Assembly: GCA_002753225.1 (NCBI GenBank)
Contig: PDZS01000024.1
Span: 1-64,000, forward strand
Direction: 5' to 3'
From: Deltaproteobacteria bacterium YD0425bin51
GTDB lineage: Bacteria > Desulfobacterota > Desulfobacteria > Desulfobacterales > YD0425bin51
DNA: 64,000 nt
This document shows positions 47,815 to 57,802 of the stretch, piece by piece. The position numbers and the translations under genes are program-made. Below the pieces are notes generated by a model. That model did no database searches and was not told where the DNA came from. It saw only the letters and a program-made list of their open reading frames with translations. How positions within the stretch are numbered: the stretch's first letter is position 1; each line of letters begins with the position of its first letter.

Positions 47815-48585
47815 ATGAAGAATATAGGGAAAATACTAATATATTTGTTATTACTCTCTATTTTTTCCTTTAAGTCAGTTCTTGCTGAAAGGCTTTTCAT
47901 TTTTAATCCTGAAGCTAAAACTAGCGATTTTGGTCCTATAAAAATTAAACTTGAAAAATTATTAAGTTCAGAAGGTCTTACTACAGAAGTATACTTATTT
48001 GCTAATTCAGAAGATTTTAATATTGCAGTCAAACATTTTAAACCTGATTTTGCAATTGTAGCTTCATATTATTTTACTTCAATGGTAAATACATATAATT
48101 GGAAATCAATTTTAGCAGGGCATAAAAAAGGGGAAAAAGAATATAATAAAATTTTGATTGCTTTAAATTCAATAAAAGAACCTCTTCATCTTAAAGCAAA
48201 AAGCTTGGCAACAGTTTTTTTTGGCGCAACTTCTATACCCTACATTGAATCCCAACTTCCCTCAGGTGTTTCATTTGGAGATATTCGAATAGTATCTGTA
48301 TCAAAAGATATAGATGCCATAATGGCTTTAGGTTTTGAGCAAGTTCAGGCAGCTATAGTTACAAAAGCCAACTTTAACAAATTAAAACAGATTAATCCTG
48401 ATGTTGTAAAAAATTTATATATTCTTCAAGAATTAAAAGCTACTGAGTACCCTAAATTAGTAATGTTTCCAGAAGCAAAAAACATAAATAAGTTTATCAA
48501 TATTTTCAAAAAAATGGAATACACTGGAGATATAGAAAGCATATTAAGGTTTTTTGATATTACAGGTTTTGCATCAGAATCTTAA
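47815..48585 (+). CDS. PhnD-like periplasmic binding protein
   Basis: A signal peptide (MKNIGKILIYLLLLSIFSFKSVLA-ER) precedes a two-lobed fold: FAIVASYYFTSMV, SLATVFFGATSIPYIESQL and DAIMALGFEQVQAAIVTKANFNKL follow the pattern of phosphate/phosphonate-type (PhnD/transferrin-like) receptors. The length is 256 aa. There are no transport genes beside it. It is divergent from the hybrid-kinase/TonB operon and followed by a second binding protein. It could capture a ligand released by the TonB receptor or feed a sensor. Ligand unknown. Confidence 0.75.
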   Translation: MKNIGKILIYLLLLSIFSFKSVLAERLFIFNPEAKTSDFGPIKIKLEKLLSSEGLTTEVYLFANSEDFNIAVKHFKPDFAIVASYYFTSMVNTYNWKSILAGHKKGEKEYNKILIALNSIKEPLHLKAKSLATVFFGATSIPYIESQLPSGVSFGDIRIVSVSKDIDAIMALGFEQVQAAIVTKANFNKLKQINPDVVKNLYILQELKATEYPKLVMFPEAKNINKFINIFKKMEYTGDIESILRFFDITGFASES

Positions 48586-48604
48586 AATATTTATGGAAAA
48601 AAAT

Positions 48605-49558
48605 ATGATAAAAATTTTAGTGATAATCTTAATTATATTTATAAATATTACAAAAACTTTCTCCCAAGATATTTATTGTTTTATAAAAAGCAAAGACCTT
48701 AAACAGATGAATGATGTTATAGATGGTTTTACCAGTAGTTTTCCTGACGGGAAAAAAGTAATTTTGGATTTAGAAGGGGAAGATGATTCAGAACAAGTAA
48801 ATAAATTTATAAGTTCAACAAAACCATCTGTTATTATATCTTTAGGCGCTTTAGCTGCAAAAGCATCTATTCAATTTGAAAAAAAGATACCAATCATTTT
48901 TTCAATGATTATTAATTACAAAAGACATGATTTTCTCAAGCAGGATAATGTAACAGGGATATCAATGGAAATTCCTGCTCAGTCTCTATTTACTCAATTT
49001 AAAATGCTTATACCACAAATTGATTCAATAGGTGTACCTTATCATCCAATAACCTCTTCTGAGATTGTAAGTGACGCTATAAAAGATTCAAATAAATTAA
49101 ATATTAAATTAGTGGAAATACAAGTTCAAAATCCCAATAATATTGATAATGATCTTTCAGGGCATATTTCTGAATATAAAGGATTATGGATGATAGCAGA
49201 TACAAAGCTTTATAATCTTAAAACCAAATCATTAAGTAAATTGATATTTTTTGCAAAAGAAAACAAAAAACCTCTTCTTGCTTTTTCTGAAGCTTTTTTG
49301 AAATCAGGAGCTCTATTTTCAATATCTATCAATTACAGAGGAATTGGTTCACAACTTGCTTTAATAAGCAGGAAATTAGTTCAGGATAAAACACCTATAA
49401 AAGAAATTCCCATTTCAATTCCAATTGGTACTTATACTGTATTAAATAAAGATATAGCCCATGCATTAATAGGTAAAAACATAGATGAGGCCACATTCGA
49501 TAACGTAGATAAAATATATTCACAGGAATCAGAAGAAAAAGAAAATGATGAGCTATGA
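48605..49558 (+). CDS. ABC_sub_bind-type periplasmic binding protein
   Basis: After a signal peptide (MIKILVIILIIFINITKTFS-QD), SSTKPSVIISLGALAAKASIQF, IPIIFSMIINYKRHDFL, NVTGISMEIPAQSLFTQFKMLIP and YRGIGSQLALISRKLV fit the PF04392 (TrpX-like) binding proteins. The start at ATG 48605 gives a clean signal peptide; an ATG at 48593 is also possible. Starting so places it 19 bases after the PhnD-like gene, so the two are co-transcribed. No permease is present. Length 317 aa. Confidence 0.78.
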   Translation: MIKILVIILIIFINITKTFSQDIYCFIKSKDLKQMNDVIDGFTSSFPDGKKVILDLEGEDDSEQVNKFISSTKPSVIISLGALAAKASIQFEKKIPIIFSMIINYKRHDFLKQDNVTGISMEIPAQSLFTQFKMLIPQIDSIGVPYHPITSSEIVSDAIKDSNKLNIKLVEIQVQNPNNIDNDLSGHISEYKGLWMIADTKLYNLKTKSLSKLIFFAKENKKPLLAFSEAFLKSGALFSISINYRGIGSQLALISRKLVQDKTPIKEIPISIPIGTYTVLNKDIAHALIGKNIDEATFDNVDKIYSQESEEKENDEL

Positions 49559-49600
49559 TGGCTTAAAAAAAGAAATATAAATTTCAGAGATAAGATTATA

Positions 49601-50893
49601 TTGGAAAATAGTAACCCCCGTTATCTTGCATTATCAATTTTAAATAGAATAGAAAAAAGCGAAATAATTACAGATAAGGTTATTGAAGATATTTTAGATA
49701 AAAATATCAATCTTTCTAGGCAGGATAGAGCTTTATTAAATGCAATAGTTTATGGTGTTTTAAGATGGAGGGGATACATAGATTGGATTATTTCTAATTT
49801 TTCAAAAATTTCTTTTAGAAAAATAGAACCATCAATTTTAAATATTTTAAGAATTGGTCTTTTTCAGATTATATTTTTAGATAGAATTCCAGTTTCAGCA
49901 TCTGTAAATACTTCTGTTGAAATGGCTAAATCGTTTGGAGCAACATGGACAGTTAAATTTGTAAATGGAGTTTTAAGAAACGCTTCAAACAAATATAAAG
50001 ATATTCCAGAGCCTGAATTTTCAATTAAAAAATCTTTCCCTTCATGGCTTATTAAAAGATGGTTAGAAAGGTTTGGATTAAACCAGACAGAAGTGCTATG
50101 CGATGCAATAAATAGAATACCTCCCATCACAATACGAGTAAATAAATTAAAAACAAATCGAGATAAATTAATAGAACTTTTTGATAAGCAAGCTAAAAAT
50201 ATAAGCAAAACCAAACATTCCGAATATGGGGTTCATCTTTATAATCTTATAATACCAATATTTGAATTAGACGTTTTTAAACAAGGATATTTTCAAGTTC
50301 AAGATGAAGCGGCTCAACTTATATCAATTTTTCTTGCACCTGAATCTGGAGAAACCATTTTAGACGCATGCGCAGGTTTAGGAGGGAAAACAGCTCATAT
50401 GGCAGAGCTAATGGGTAATAATGGCCATATTACTGCAATTGACAGAGATGAAAATAAACTTATAAAACTTAAATCTGAGATGGATAGATTAGGAATTTCA
50501 ATAGTCAATACCTTTGTTTTTGATATAGAAAAAGATTTTATAAATAATTTACCTTTTAAAAAATATGACCGCATACTTATAGATGCGCCATGCTCAAGCA
50601 TTGGAACAATTAGAAGAAACCCAGATATAAAATGGAAAAGATCAAAAGAGGATTTAAATATTTTTCAGAAAAAGCAGATATTTTTTTTAAGTAAGCTGTC
50701 ATCTCTCCTTAAGCCTTCTGGTATTATTGTTTATGCAGTTTGCAGCACTGAGATAGAAGAAAACCAAACAGTTATAGATGCTTTTTTAAAAGAACATCCT
50801 GAGTTTAAAATTGATGAAAAAGGATATTTGACTACATCCCCTATAAATAATATGGATGGCTTTTTTTCAGCTAAACTTTACAGAAAACAATAA
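49601..50893 (+). CDS. rsmB: 16S rRNA m5C967 methyltransferase RsmB
   Basis: An N-terminal NusB-like helical domain ([35 protein letters not shown]) is followed by a Rossmann methyltransferase: [19 protein letters not shown] (SAM site), [19 protein letters not shown] and [12 protein letters not shown], the two conserved cysteines of m5C enzymes. The length is 430 aa. The start is a TTG with only a weak ribosome site. It is embedded in a signalling run: 42 bases after a binding-protein gene and 5 bases before a hybrid kinase. Confidence 0.93.
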   Translation: MENSNPRYLALSILNRIEKSEIITDKVIEDILDKNINLSRQDRALLNAIVYGVLRWRGYIDWIISNFSKISFRKIEPSILNILRIGLFQIIFLDRIPVSASVNTSVEMAKSFGATWTVKFVNGVLRNASNKYKDIPEPEFSIKKSFPSWLIKRWLERFGLNQTEVLCDAINRIPPITIRVNKLKTNRDKLIELFDKQAKNISKTKHSEYGVHLYNLIIPIFELDVFKQGYFQVQDEAAQLISIFLAPESGETILDACAGLGGKTAHMAELMGNNGHITAIDRDENKLIKLKSEMDRLGISIVNTFVFDIEKDFINNLPFKKYDRILIDAPCSSIGTIRRNPDIKWKRSKEDLNIFQKKQIFFLSKLSSLLKPSGIIVYAVCSTEIEENQTVIDAFLKEHPEFKIDEKGYLTTSPINNMDGFFSAKLYRKQ

Positions 50894-50898
50894 AAAAA

Positions 50899-53397
50899 AT
50901 GAATGAACATAAATCAAAAAAATTAACTTTTAAAAATTCAATACTTTTTACAACTATTATCAGAAGCTCAATAGCTCTTTTAATAACTCTATGTATTATT
51001 GGATATATTTTTTACAACTCGACCTGCTATAAGATTGAAAAATTAACTATAGAAAAGATGCTGCTGCTTACTGAAAAATATGCGAAGTTTTTAGATTTAG
51101 AAGACTCCCCTACCCTTTTATCTCAAATTAAAAATGAAAAACTGTTTGAAACTGGTTATTTATGCGCATTTAAAAGTAATGGGGATATTATCTACTACCC
51201 AGGATTTAATAATAAACAAAACTTAAAGACTATTAATATCAAAATCTTTAATAAACTTGAATATATGAATACTCATAAAACTTCAAATTTGAGGTTTTAT
51301 GAAGATAAAAATAATATTATGGCTTATTCATATCTTGAAAAAAAAAATGGATTTGTTCTAGCCTTAATAAATAAAGCAGAGATGTTTGATGTGCTAATCA
51401 AAATCAAAAATATTGGACTCGGCATATTTAGCGTAATATTATTAATCGTACTCTTAAATATGGTTAGAGATGAGGAGCTTGGACAAATATCTACTATCTT
51501 TGCTAAAATGGCAGGACATAATTTAGATAAAATAAAAGAACAAGAAGAAGCAGAAAGAAAGCGTAAAGAGGCTGAGGCTGCAACAAAAGCCAAAAGTCAA
51601 TTTTTAGCCCATATGAGCCATGAGATAAGAACACCAATGAATGCAATAATTGGTCTTTCTTGTTTGGCTTTGAAGACTGAACTAACACCAAAACAAGAAG
51701 ATTATTTAAAAAAAATTAGCAATTCTGCTCAACTTCTTTTGGGAATTATCAATGATATTTTAGATTTTTCTAAAATTGAGGCAGGAAAGCTGGAAATTGA
51801 ACAAATTGATTTTTTTTTAGATGATGTATTAAGTAATGTATCTAATCTCATTACCATGAAAGCAGAAGAAAAAGGATTACAACTTCTATTTAATATTAAC
51901 CCTGATGTGCCTTACGCTTTAATTGGAGATCCTTTAAGATTAGGACAGGTTTTGATAAACCTTTCAAATAATGCTGTTAAATTTACACAAAAAGGAAAAA
52001 TTATTATAAAAATAGAGCAGCTTAATAATGATAATAATAAGATTTTACTCAAATTTTCAGTTGAAGATACTGGTATTGGGCTGACTCAAGAGCAGATATC
52101 AAAACTTTTTCAATCTTTCAGCCAAGCAGATAATTCTACAACCCGTAAATTTGGGGGAACAGGACTTGGTCTTGCTATTTCTAAGCACCTTGTGGAAATA
52201 ATGAATGGAGAGATAAATGTCTTAAGCGAATATGGTAAAGGAACTATATTTTCATTTACAGCCCAATTTGGTTTGCAAAAGGATATAAAGGAAAGAAAAA
52301 AAGATAAAAGTGATGAAGAAATTCAAAAATTAATAGAAAATATAAGAGGAGCAAAAATATTATTAGTTGAAGATTTAAAAATAAATCAGCAGGTTGCAAC
52401 TGAAATACTTGAAGATCAAGGATTTAAAGTAATTATTGCAAATAATGGTTTAGAAGCTATAGACATGCTAAATAAAAACTCTGACTTAATATTTGATATA
52501 GTCCTTATGGATATTCAAATGCCTGAAATGGATGGTTATGAAGCAACACAGAAAATAAGATGTGATTGTAGATTTAATGATTTGCCAATTATTGCCATGA
52601 CTGCAAATGCAATTATTGAAGAAAAAGAAAAATGTATAGAAATTGGGATGAATGATCATGTTAGCAAACCAATAGAGCCTAAAGCTCTTTTTTCTGTTTT
52701 AATTAAATGGATAAAACCCGGTAAAAGAAATATTTGTGAACCATCTATAAAAATAGAAAAAGAAGTTCCTATAGTTTCAGAGGATTTACCTGCAATTAAT
52801 ATGAAATTAGGATTAAGACGTCTTGCAGGAAACACAAATCTTCTTATGAAAATGTTTGATATATTTTATGAAAGCCATCAAAGTACAGGTGAACTTTTAA
52901 AAAATGCTTTAAATGATATTGATTACAAAACCATTAGAAGAATTGCTCATAACATAAAATCAACTGCTGGCAGCATTGGAGCAGAAAAATTATCTATCCT
53001 TTCAGGAGATTTAGAATTTGCGGCTCTTAAAGAGGACTCCATAGATATTAGCAAATTAGTTGAAAAACATGTTGAGTATCTTCAGGAGGTTTTAGTTTGT
53101 ATTAAAAAAATTAAAGACCCAAAAAAAGATGAAAAAATAGACAAAACACAAAATGAAGACAATTTTTCTTGTAATTATATAGATGAAATAACCATTTTAT
53201 TTAATGAATTAAATTTATTACTTGAAAGTGGTAGGATTGAAGCTAAAGATACAGTTAAATTGATTAGAGAAAAGATTAAAACAAAACAGATTGAAAATGA
53301 TTTAAACCAGCTAGAAAAATATATTTATGAATATGAATTTGAAAATGCAATAAAAATTTTATCAAAGATTCGAGATGATTTGAATGAAAGAAATTAA
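50899..53397 (+). CDS. Membrane hybrid kinase with receiver and HPt domains
   Basis: Two membrane helices (about residues 15-38 and 172-188) flank a 130-residue periplasmic sensor. They are followed by a coiled linker, HisKA with H241 in [14 protein letters not shown] (DTGIGL, GGTGLGL), a receiver ([27 protein letters not shown], about 490-610) and HPt ([17 protein letters not shown], about residue 680). The tail after about 750 is a helical extension. Length 832 aa. The GGDEF response regulator overlaps its end by 14 bases and is the likely phosphorelay target. Confidence 0.92.
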   Translation: MNEHKSKKLTFKNSILFTTIIRSSIALLITLCIIGYIFYNSTCYKIEKLTIEKMLLLTEKYAKFLDLEDSPTLLSQIKNEKLFETGYLCAFKSNGDIIYYPGFNNKQNLKTINIKIFNKLEYMNTHKTSNLRFYEDKNNIMAYSYLEKKNGFVLALINKAEMFDVLIKIKNIGLGIFSVILLIVLLNMVRDEELGQISTIFAKMAGHNLDKIKEQEEAERKRKEAEAATKAKSQFLAHMSHEIRTPMNAIIGLSCLALKTELTPKQEDYLKKISNSAQLLLGIINDILDFSKIEAGKLEIEQIDFFLDDVLSNVSNLITMKAEEKGLQLLFNINPDVPYALIGDPLRLGQVLINLSNNAVKFTQKGKIIIKIEQLNNDNNKILLKFSVEDTGIGLTQEQISKLFQSFSQADNSTTRKFGGTGLGLAISKHLVEIMNGEINVLSEYGKGTIFSFTAQFGLQKDIKERKKDKSDEEIQKLIENIRGAKILLVEDLKINQQVATEILEDQGFKVIIANNGLEAIDMLNKNSDLIFDIVLMDIQMPEMDGYEATQKIRCDCRFNDLPIIAMTANAIIEEKEKCIEIGMNDHVSKPIEPKALFSVLIKWIKPGKRNICEPSIKIEKEVPIVSEDLPAINMKLGLRRLAGNTNLLMKMFDIFYESHQSTGELLKNALNDIDYKTIRRIAHNIKSTAGSIGAEKLSILSGDLEFAALKEDSIDISKLVEKHVEYLQEVLVCIKKIKDPKKDEKIDKTQNEDNFSCNYIDEITILFNELNLLLESGRIEAKDTVKLIREKIKTKQIENDLNQLEKYIYEYEFENAIKILSKIRDDLNERN

Positions 53398-54295
53398 ACA
53401 GACTATACTAATTGTAGATGATGAACGCATTAATATTGACCTTCTGACAGAAATATTTAAAAAGGATTATATTCTTCTTGTTGCTAAAAATGGGAAACAG
53501 TCACTTAAAATATTAGAAAAAAATGCTGTAGATTTGATTTTACTTGATATTATTATGCCTGAAATGGATGGATATGAAGTATGTAAACAATTAAAAGAAA
53601 ATGAGCAAACCCGAAACATTCCAGTTGTTTTTATTACTGGAATGAGTGAAGAAGAAGATGAAGCTAAAGGACTTGAGCTTGGTGCTGTAGATTATATTAA
53701 AAAACCTTTTTACAAGCCCATAGTAAAATGTCGTGTTGAAACTCATTTAGCTTTAAAAAAAAAGAGTGACATGCTGGAACATCTGGCTGCAATTGATGGA
53801 CTTACCAATCTATATAATCGCCGCAAATTTGATGAAACTATTCTTTATGAATGGGAAAGAGCTTTGCGCAATAATTCACAAATAGCCTTAATTTTAATCG
53901 ATATTGATGACTTTAAAAAGTTTAATGATGGATATGGTCACTCTTTAGGAGATTATTGCCTAAAACAGGTAGCTCAAAAAATGAAAGAGACTCTTAATAG
54001 GTCAAATGACTTTATTGCTAGATATGGCGGTGAAGAATTTATTGTAATATTACCAAATGCTGATATAAAAGGAGCTACATATATAGCTTCTTCTTTGAAA
54101 AAAAATGTTGAAGAATTAAATATACCTCATAAATATTCAAAAACATCAAATTATGTAACAATAAGTTTAGGCCTTACAGTTACAACTCCAAATCAGGGCT
54201 GCAAATCAATTGCTGAATTGATAGAAATAACAGATAAAATGCTCTATTCAGCAAAAGAAAGCGGACGAAATCAATTTAAATTAACATTGATTTAA
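53384..54295 (+). CDS. Response regulator with GGDEF diguanylate cyclase
   Basis: The receiver has [14 protein letters not shown] and [17 protein letters not shown], with the acceptor Asp. It is joined to a GGDEF domain ([26 protein letters not shown]). The active site is GGEEF, and an RSND I-site (RxxD) sits exactly five residues before it, so product inhibition is likely (PleD-like). The length is 303 aa. It is coupled to the hybrid kinase by a 14-base overlap, and its end overlaps the convergent acyl-CoA dehydrogenase gene by 20 bases. Confidence 0.94.
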   Translation: MKEIKQTILIVDDERINIDLLTEIFKKDYILLVAKNGKQSLKILEKNAVDLILLDIIMPEMDGYEVCKQLKENEQTRNIPVVFITGMSEEEDEAKGLELGAVDYIKKPFYKPIVKCRVETHLALKKKSDMLEHLAAIDGLTNLYNRRKFDETILYEWERALRNNSQIALILIDIDDFKKFNDGYGHSLGDYCLKQVAQKMKETLNRSNDFIARYGGEEFIVILPNADIKGATYIASSLKKNVEELNIPHKYSKTSNYVTISLGLTVTTPNQGCKSIAELIEITDKMLYSAKESGRNQFKLTLI

Positions 54296-55415
54296 ATAAT
54301 TTTACTCCTTGCTGTCTTAACTTTATTTGTCTAACGTTTTCAGCTATTTTTAGAATTGTATGAACATCTTTACTGAGTGCCTTCATAAGAAGAGGTACAT
54401 TAACTTCCTGTTGGAATAAAAGTTCATCAATCATAGTTTGGGCATTTGAAGCAAGCCACCTAAAAGTAAATGGAAACGTTAAAGTTTCTGGATGCACCCA
54501 TTTATTGTCTATTATTTTTGCAGATTCATAAGCTAAGAGCGTTAGCGTATGAATTTGTGATTGTAATGTTCCTAAATCTTCCATAAGTTTATCAGATACT
54601 TCTTTGGAAGTATTTAACAAAATAGATACTGCCATTTTAAGCTGAGCAGATATTATTCCTGCAATTGGTCCCATCATCAAAGTATCTTCAATATCTCTGA
54701 AGGGTTTTACCATAAGTTCATATGCGCAATCCTTTTTTCCTATTATATTTTCAGCAGGAATAATACAATTTTCTAATCTGATGCCGCAATGAGGAGCTGG
54801 TTTTAGAGCATCAAATTTTATAAATTCAGTAATAGTAAGCCCTTTTATATCTTTTGGCACCAAAAATGCCGTGAAAGATTTTTTTTCTTTTTCCTGTGAA
54901 GTAACAGCAATAACAATAAACAAATCTGCAATAGGACCATTTGTAAGTAAAGTTTTTTCGCCATTTATTACATATTCTAAACCGTGACGCAAAGCTGTTG
55001 TTTTTAAATATTTAGGATGTCCGCCAGTTTTTGGCTCTGAGACAGCAAATACAACTGTATTTGTCCCTGACGAAAGTAAAGGTAGAATTGTTTTACGCTG
55101 TTTTGGTTTTCCAAATTTAAAAACAAAATATCTGGCAAGAGCGTTATGAATCATCCATGAAAGAGAGATTCCAAGATTATTACCATATGCAGTAAGAGCC
55201 CTTCCAACAAACGTAATTGAAAGAGAATCTTCTCCAAGTCCACCAAATTTTTTAGGCAAACCTATCCCTAGAAATCCTTCCTCCCCCAATTTTTGCCAGA
55301 TATCTAATGGAAAAGAGTCTGATAGAATCGCTTCTCCTTTTTTAGCTATAACTTCAGAAGCAAACTTTTCAGCTCTCTTTTCTAATTGTAATTTATTATG
55401 ACTTAACCGGTCCAT
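54276..55415 (-). CDS. Divergent acyl-CoA dehydrogenase
   Basis: The N-terminal and middle domains are recognisable: EGFLGIGLPKKFGGLGED, VFAVSEPKTGGHPKYLKTTA and YVINGEKTLLTNGPIADLF align with the usual ALTEP, G-SD and KxxITNG motifs, but GSD reads GGH. The C-terminal domain lacks the usual YGGxGY and EGT segments that carry the catalytic Glu in many members. It should bind FAD; acyl-CoA dehydrogenation is less certain. The length is 379 aa. Its start overlaps the flavodoxin-ferredoxin gene by 20 bases, suggesting that protein as electron partner. Confidence 0.82.
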   Translation of the reverse strand: MDRLSHNKLQLEKRAEKFASEVIAKKGEAILSDSFPLDIWQKLGEEGFLGIGLPKKFGGLGEDSLSITFVGRALTAYGNNLGISLSWMIHNALARYFVFKFGKPKQRKTILPLLSSGTNTVVFAVSEPKTGGHPKYLKTTALRHGLEYVINGEKTLLTNGPIADLFIVIAVTSQEKEKKSFTAFLVPKDIKGLTITEFIKFDALKPAPHCGIRLENCIIPAENIIGKKDCAYELMVKPFRDIEDTLMMGPIAGIISAQLKMAVSILLNTSKEVSDKLMEDLGTLQSQIHTLTLLAYESAKIIDNKWVHPETLTFPFTFRWLASNAQTMIDELLFQQEVNVPLLMKALSKDVHTILKIAENVRQIKLRQQGVKLFKSMLI

Positions 55416-56181
55416 TGTAAACGCCTCTTCTCCCAGTTAATAGAGTGCTAATAGCGCCTGTTGGACAAATATTATAACAGCTCCAGCAACCAGAACATCT
55501 GTTTGAAAATACAGGAAAAGGATCTAAAGATATTGCTTTTGATGAACAGTGTGCAGCACATTTTGCACATTGTACACATTTGTTTTTATCTAATATTTTT
55601 ATTCCCATTGATCTTCTTAGATCCTTTGAACTAGTAAATTGGCCTACAAAATGTAATGGATGCAAGCGAAAGGGAAAATATTCGGATGTTATATTTCTTG
55701 ATTCTAATATTTTACTTGTTTTTTCAACAAAAGGAGGGATTAATTCCAAATCTGATTTATTAGGTCTCCCTATATATCCTTCACCTATTTTTCCTAATTG
55801 CCTTGACATTGGCCAATTTGTTTCAGCAATAATTTCAATACCGCTAATCACTATAAAATTTTTCTTAGATAAAGTTTGCGACATAATTCTTAATGTATTT
55901 AAAGGTTGTCCTCCGCTTGTGCAAAATACAAAAGCTGGTATTGATTTATTTTGTTTAGGAACTAATCCTAAGGATTCAAAGAAGCCATAAGCTGGTTTCC
56001 AAGCCATAGTAGGAGCTCCAAATCCCACAATATCATATTTGTGGATATCATCGAACTTAGGTTCTATTACAGGATCTCTTACAATGGTTTCAATTTGTTT
56101 TTCACATAAAGATAGAGCGATTTGATCTGCAACTAAACGCGTATTCCCAGTAGTAGAATAGCAAATAATTAATCCCTTCAT
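55396..56181 (-). CDS. EFR1-type flavodoxin-ferredoxin fusion
   Basis: Residues 1-155 form a flavodoxin fold (GLIICYSTTGNTRLVADQIA, phosphate-binding loop TTGNT). The C-terminal region has two [4Fe-4S] motifs, CVQCAKCAAHCSSKAI and CSGCWSCYNICPTGAI. Such EFR1-like proteins carry low-potential electrons in anaerobes. The length is 261 aa. It is placed between a TPR protein (31 bases upstream) and the acyl-CoA dehydrogenase (20-base overlap), so electron transfer to or from that enzyme is likely. Confidence 0.88.
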   Translation of the reverse strand: MKGLIICYSTTGNTRLVADQIALSLCEKQIETIVRDPVIEPKFDDIHKYDIVGFGAPTMAWKPAYGFFESLGLVPKQNKSIPAFVFCTSGGQPLNTLRIMSQTLSKKNFIVISGIEIIAETNWPMSRQLGKIGEGYIGRPNKSDLELIPPFVEKTSKILESRNITSEYFPFRLHPLHFVGQFTSSKDLRRSMGIKILDKNKCVQCAKCAAHCSSKAISLDPFPVFSNRCSGCWSCYNICPTGAISTLLTGRRGVYNGPVKS

Positions 56182-56212
56182 TCAAGTAAATCTCCTCTTA
56201 ATAATTTTTGTT

Positions 56213-57004
56213 TTATTTGCCTTCAATTGATTTTAAAGTTTCTTTTGCTTTTGGCCAATCATAAAGTTCAGCATCCCATATATAAGTAGGATTTTTTACA
56301 GATAAAGATCTATTAAGTTCTTTTCTTGCTTTTTCAAATTCTTTTTTTTCAATATAAACATAAGCCATTTGCCTACTGGCAAAAATAAGATTTGGGTCTT
56401 GTTTTACAGCTTTTTCAGCATATTCATAAGCTTTATTTATATCTTTAATTGGCCATGGAGCTTCTCTATAGATTGCTGCAAGTACAGTCATTGCAAGAGT
56501 TGAGAACCTATGATTTGGATTTATTTCAATTGTTTTCAACAATTCTTTTTTAGCTTGATTAACCATTTTAACAGCACTAAAAACACCTGTTAATTGAGCA
56601 AGTCTTATTGCAGAACATCCTACCCAATAATGTCCTTCCAAAGAATTTGGATTTAATTCAAGTGCTTTCATTGCAAAAGCCATAGTTTCATCAAAAAGTT
56701 TCTTTTTTTCTTCTTTGTTTTTTAAGTCATCAGCTTTTTTAAAGGTTACTTCAGCAAGTTTCCAATAAACATCAGGATTTTTGGGATCTATTTCAAGAGC
56801 TTTTTTATAAACTGCAATTGCTTTATCTAAAGAAGAAATATCTTTATGCATTTGTGTAAATAATCCCCAAGCCTGCTCAAACAATTTATTTATTTCTGCT
56901 TTATTATCTTGAGTCCAGCCTTTATCTGCTTGAAAAAAAGTTATTAAAATAGTAACGATAAAAAATAAATTTATAACGGGTTTTAATTTTTGTAATAATT
57001 TCAT
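56213..57004 (-). CDS. Exported TPR protein
   Basis: A signal peptide (INLFFIVTILITFFQADKGWT-QD) precedes several tetratricopeptide repeats, e.g. AIAVYKKALEIDPKNPDVYWKLAEVTF, MKALELNPNSLEGHYWVGCSAI and AYEYAEKAVKQDPNLIFASRQMAYVY. This is a periplasmic protein-interaction scaffold of 263 aa. It is the first gene of a three-gene run with the flavodoxin-ferredoxin and acyl-CoA dehydrogenase genes. Specific partners are unknown. Confidence 0.85.
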   Translation of the reverse strand: MKLLQKLKPVINLFFIVTILITFFQADKGWTQDNKAEINKLFEQAWGLFTQMHKDISSLDKAIAVYKKALEIDPKNPDVYWKLAEVTFKKADDLKNKEEKKKLFDETMAFAMKALELNPNSLEGHYWVGCSAIRLAQLTGVFSAVKMVNQAKKELLKTIEINPNHRFSTLAMTVLAAIYREAPWPIKDINKAYEYAEKAVKQDPNLIFASRQMAYVYIEKKEFEKARKELNRSLSVKNPTYIWDAELYDWPKAKETLKSIEGK

Positions 57005-57131
57005 AATAAATTCTCCTCATTTAATGAAAAAAAATTAATAATGTGTGATGAAGAATATAATATATCTTCAAAAGAATGTCCACTATCAGTTGAGTTAAGA
57101 GACATAAAGAAAATTTCATTGACTTGTTAAT

Positions 57132-57149
57132 AATAGTTTGTTAACTATT
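57132..57149. promoter_or_regulatory. Small inverted repeat upstream of the F0 genes
   Basis: AATAGTT (57132-57138) and AACTATT (57143-57149) form a perfect 7-bp inverted repeat with a 4-base centre, just after TTGACT at 57119-57124. It may be part of the promoter region of the F0 operon or of the divergent TPR operon. Weak evidence. Confidence 0.25.
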
Positions 57150-57182
57150 GTAGTTTCTTTAACCATGAAAAGCATTTAAAAA

Positions 57183-57416
57183 ATGAAACAAGACACCAAA
57201 AATCTTTTGAGAGAATTAGTTTATTATAGTAGTCTTGGGTTTCAAGTATCCATTTCGATTTTTATTGGACTGGCTATTGGCGTTTATCTAGATAGAAGCG
57301 TATTTCATACAACACCAATCCTTACATTTATTTTTTTGGGACTTGGTATTGCAGCCGGATTTAGAAATATTGGGCTTGCCATAAAAAAACAAAAAAAGGA
57401 TGAGGAGAAAAAATAA
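57183..57416 (+). CDS. atpZ: AtpZ/AtpI-type F0F1 assembly protein
   Basis: A 77-residue protein with two membrane helices (FQVSISIFIGLAIGVYL and PILTFIFLGLGIAAGF) separated by a short loop, ending in a lysine-rich tail. That matches the AtpZ/AtpQ family encoded first in ATP synthase operons, thought to help membrane insertion or Mg2+ supply. It is followed 2 bases later by subunit I, then subunits a and c. Confidence 0.82.
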   Translation: MKQDTKNLLRELVYYSSLGFQVSISIFIGLAIGVYLDRSVFHTTPILTFIFLGLGIAAGFRNIGLAIKKQKKDEEKK

Positions 57417-57418
57417 TT

Positions 57419-57802
57419 GTGAACATTCAAGAGCGTCTCCTTAAATTTGTTACATGGACAAACTGGGTATTGTTTCTACTGATTACTTGTCTCAGCTTTT
57501 TTATGACAGCAAAAGACTTTGCTTATGGAATTTTATGTGGCGGACTTATAGTTACAATAAACTTTCATTTATTACATAGGTCATTAAAAAAAGCTTTAAC
57601 GCCGCCAAATATTTGTTCCCATAATGTTCTTTTAGGTAAATATTATTTCCGTTTCATGATAAGCGGACTTATTCTATTTATATTAATTTCGCAGCATTTT
57701 GTTAATCCTTTGGGGCTTTTTATTGGGCTTTCCATTGTTGTTATAAGTATTATATTAGCTACTATTAACGAGCTTAAAAAACTAATTTTTAAGGAGGCAT
57801 AA
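57419..57802 (+). CDS. atpI: ATP synthase subunit I (AtpI-like)
   Basis: A 127-residue protein with four membrane helices (WVLFLLITCLSFFM, AYGILCGGLIVTINFHLL, RFMISGLILFILIS, GLFIGLSIVVISIIL). This is the usual layout of ATP synthase subunit I, which assists c-ring assembly. The start is GTG. It lies 2 bases after atpZ and directly abuts atpB. Sequence conservation in this family is low, so the call rests mainly on topology and position. Confidence 0.8.
   Translation: MNIQERLLKFVTWTNWVLFLLITCLSFFMTAKDFAYGILCGGLIVTINFHLLHRSLKKALTPPNICSHNVLLGKYYFRFMISGLILFILISQHFVNPLGLFIGLSIVVISIILATINELKKLIFKEA

Noticed and set aside
47763..48032. Minus-strand 89-codon frame opposite the PhnD-like gene
   Set aside because: It is antisense to a clear signal peptide and binding-protein N-terminus, with no motif of its own.
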